A stretch of DNA of 5,581 nt. Source: Nitrososphaerales archaeon TH1177. Lineage in GTDB: Archaea; Thermoproteota; Nitrososphaeria; Nitrososphaerales; Nitrososphaeraceae. Each line of letters begins with the position of its first letter. Position 1 is the stretch's first letter. A model generated the notes under the pieces. That model was not told where the DNA came from, ran no database searches, and saw only the letters and a program-made list of their open reading frames with translations. Below are positions 5,135 to 5,581 of the stretch, piece by piece. The stretch covers positions 1-5,581 of the forward strand of contig JAATVJ010000379.1 of the NCBI GenBank assembly GCA_014523515.1. The letters run 5' to 3'. The position numbers and the translations under genes were made by a program.

Positions 5135-5167
5135 GTAGGATCGGAACCCAGAGTTCAATGGGCCAGT
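5135..5167 (-). ncRNA. tRNA T-arm-like element B in the 3' flank of the hydrolase gene
   Basis: On the minus strand this reads ACTGG, CCCA, a 9-nt spacer, GGGTTC, CG, ATCC, TAC. TGGG (5150-5147) and CCTA (5139-5136) can pair around the T-loop-like TTCCGAT; alternatively CCCA (5162-5159) pairs with the same TGGG, a switch like that in element A. GATC at 5175-5178 can pair with GATC at 5139-5142 as an outer stem. It lies 30 nt past the hydrolase stop on the same strand and is followed by T5, so it may be a 3' UTR structure, a terminator component or a processed small RNA. No complete tRNA can be folded around it. Confidence 0.35.
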
Positions 5168-5191
5168 GGGATATGATCTTTGACATCGATT

Positions 5192-5202
5192 GCATATTAT
5201 GC
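5192..5202. repeat. Palindrome over the hydrolase stop codon
   Basis: GCATA and TATGC flank a single T, forming a perfect 11-nt palindrome that overlaps the stop codon at 5197-5199. With no loop it cannot form a stable hairpin. It may be chance. Confidence 0.2.
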
Positions 5203-5581
5203 TTCAATAGCCTTAACTTCTGCTTTTATTTCTGGTCTAGAATAAAAGAATTCAGAAATCTTCTCAGCAATTACGTCACAATCTTCTTCTAAAGCAAAGT
5301 GACCGGTATCAAGAATGTATGTCTCTACATCTTTTAGGTCTCTTTTGTATGGATGTGCTCCTGATTCTGGGAAGATGTAGTCGTTTTTACCCCATACAAT
5401 TAAGGTAGGAGGCTGATACTTTCTAAAATTCTTTTGCCATTGTGAATATAGTAGTGGATTAGTTTTATAATCATAAAGCATTGCTAGTTGAATTGCAACA
5501 TTTCCAGGACGGTTCAAACTAGTCTGATCGATTATCCAATTGTCAGGACTGATTGATTGAGGATTTCTTGTACCGTTAATA
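5197..5581 (-). CDS. Alpha/beta hydrolase, C-terminal part (runs off the window)
   Basis: The reading frame stays open to the window edge, so the N-terminus, including the nucleophile elbow, is missing; 127 residues are visible. The sequence fits the alpha/beta hydrolase fold near the epoxide hydrolase/haloalkane dehalogenase-like group: a cap-exit region with NRPGN and QLAMLYDYKTNP, then the strand PPTLIVWGKND with the likely catalytic acid Asp (codon 5380-5382), and DTGHFALEE with the catalytic His (codon 5299-5301). The tail after EFF is short and charged. A TTG at 5515-5517 is an internal Leu, not a start, because family-like sequence (RNPQSISPDNW) continues upstream of it. No signal can be assessed. 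Substrate is unknown; esters, epoxides or halides are family options. It is transcribed toward the T-arm-like element B, which probably lies in its 3' UTR. Confidence 0.88.
   Translation of the reverse strand, partial: INGTRNPQSISPDNWIIDQTSLNRPGNVAIQLAMLYDYKTNPLLYSQWQKNFRKYQPPTLIVWGKNDYIFPESGAHPYKRDLKDVETYILDTGHFALEEDCDVIAEKISEFFYSRPEIKAEVKAIEA

Larger units (their letters stand above)
4858..5196. other. 339-bp gene-poor intergenic region
   Basis: This gap separates two minus-strand genes. Its DUF1059-proximal end holds minus-strand promoter elements. On the plus strand AT-rich boxes at 4898-4902, 4914-4919 and 4933-4939 could serve as TATA boxes for a short RNA. The middle is dominated by two T-arm-like elements (4956-4990 plus, 5135-5167 minus), whose 3' ends face each other across 144 bp. 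Only very short open frames occur, with no convincing protein gene. Confidence 0.5.

Noticed and set aside
5109..5195. 28-codon minus-strand ORF starting one base after the hydrolase stop codon
   Set aside because: The coupling-like spacing is suggestive, but the frame runs through element B, whose RNA-like motifs explain the sequence better. The peptide shows no known motif.
5115..5200. Complete tRNA gene on the minus strand around GGGTTCCGATCC
   Set aside because: The sequence after the T-arm is a T5 tract with no pairing partner for an acceptor stem, and no D-arm is visible.
5515..5517. TTG as the start of the alpha/beta hydrolase
   Set aside because: The frame continues upstream to the window edge with family-like sequence, so this codon is an internal Leu.

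Overview
The window looks like a chromosomal piece of an ammonia-oxidising archaeon or close relative (Thaumarchaeota/Nitrososphaeria; a low-GC lineage such as Nitrosocosmicus would fit). This is inferred from strong AT richness, archaeal TATA-like boxes centred about 25-27 nt before start codons, no Shine-Dalgarno motifs, and the gene mix: a lipid-side cupredoxin, small secreted proteins rich in glycosylation sequons, a membrane-anchored sulfite-oxidase-family protein and a DUF1059 protein. No rRNA, intact tRNA, CRISPR array, transposase or phage gene is seen.

Layout. 1-88: upstream region with a 20-bp imperfect palindrome and a TATA box. 89-802 (+): exported cupredoxin, followed by a hairpin and T-rich terminator. 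803-1096: convergent intergenic region with no gene. 1097-1588 (-) and 1812-2192 (+): two divergent genes for small secreted, mostly helical proteins of unknown function, sharing a 223-bp promoter region. 2347-4032 (+): five-helix, Tat-dependent molybdopterin oxidoreductase of the sulfite oxidase family, starting at GTG. 4065-4475 (+): VOC/glyoxalase-fold protein, 32 nt downstream and possibly co-transcribed. 4660-4857 (-): DUF1059 protein. 4858-5196: 339-bp gene-poor stretch holding two related tRNA T-arm-like elements in inverted orientation. 5197-5581 (-): C-terminal part of an alpha/beta hydrolase whose N-terminus lies outside the window.

How it may work together. Four of the seven products are predicted to act outside the cytoplasm: the cupredoxin, both small secreted proteins and the molybdoenzyme. 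A blue-copper protein could exchange electrons with the haem-less molybdoenzyme, but they are separate transcription units about 1.5 kb apart, so this is only a hypothesis. The VOC, DUF1059 and hydrolase genes look like cytoplasmic accessory enzymes. The least explained part is the pair of T-arm-like elements at 4956-4990 and 5135-5167.
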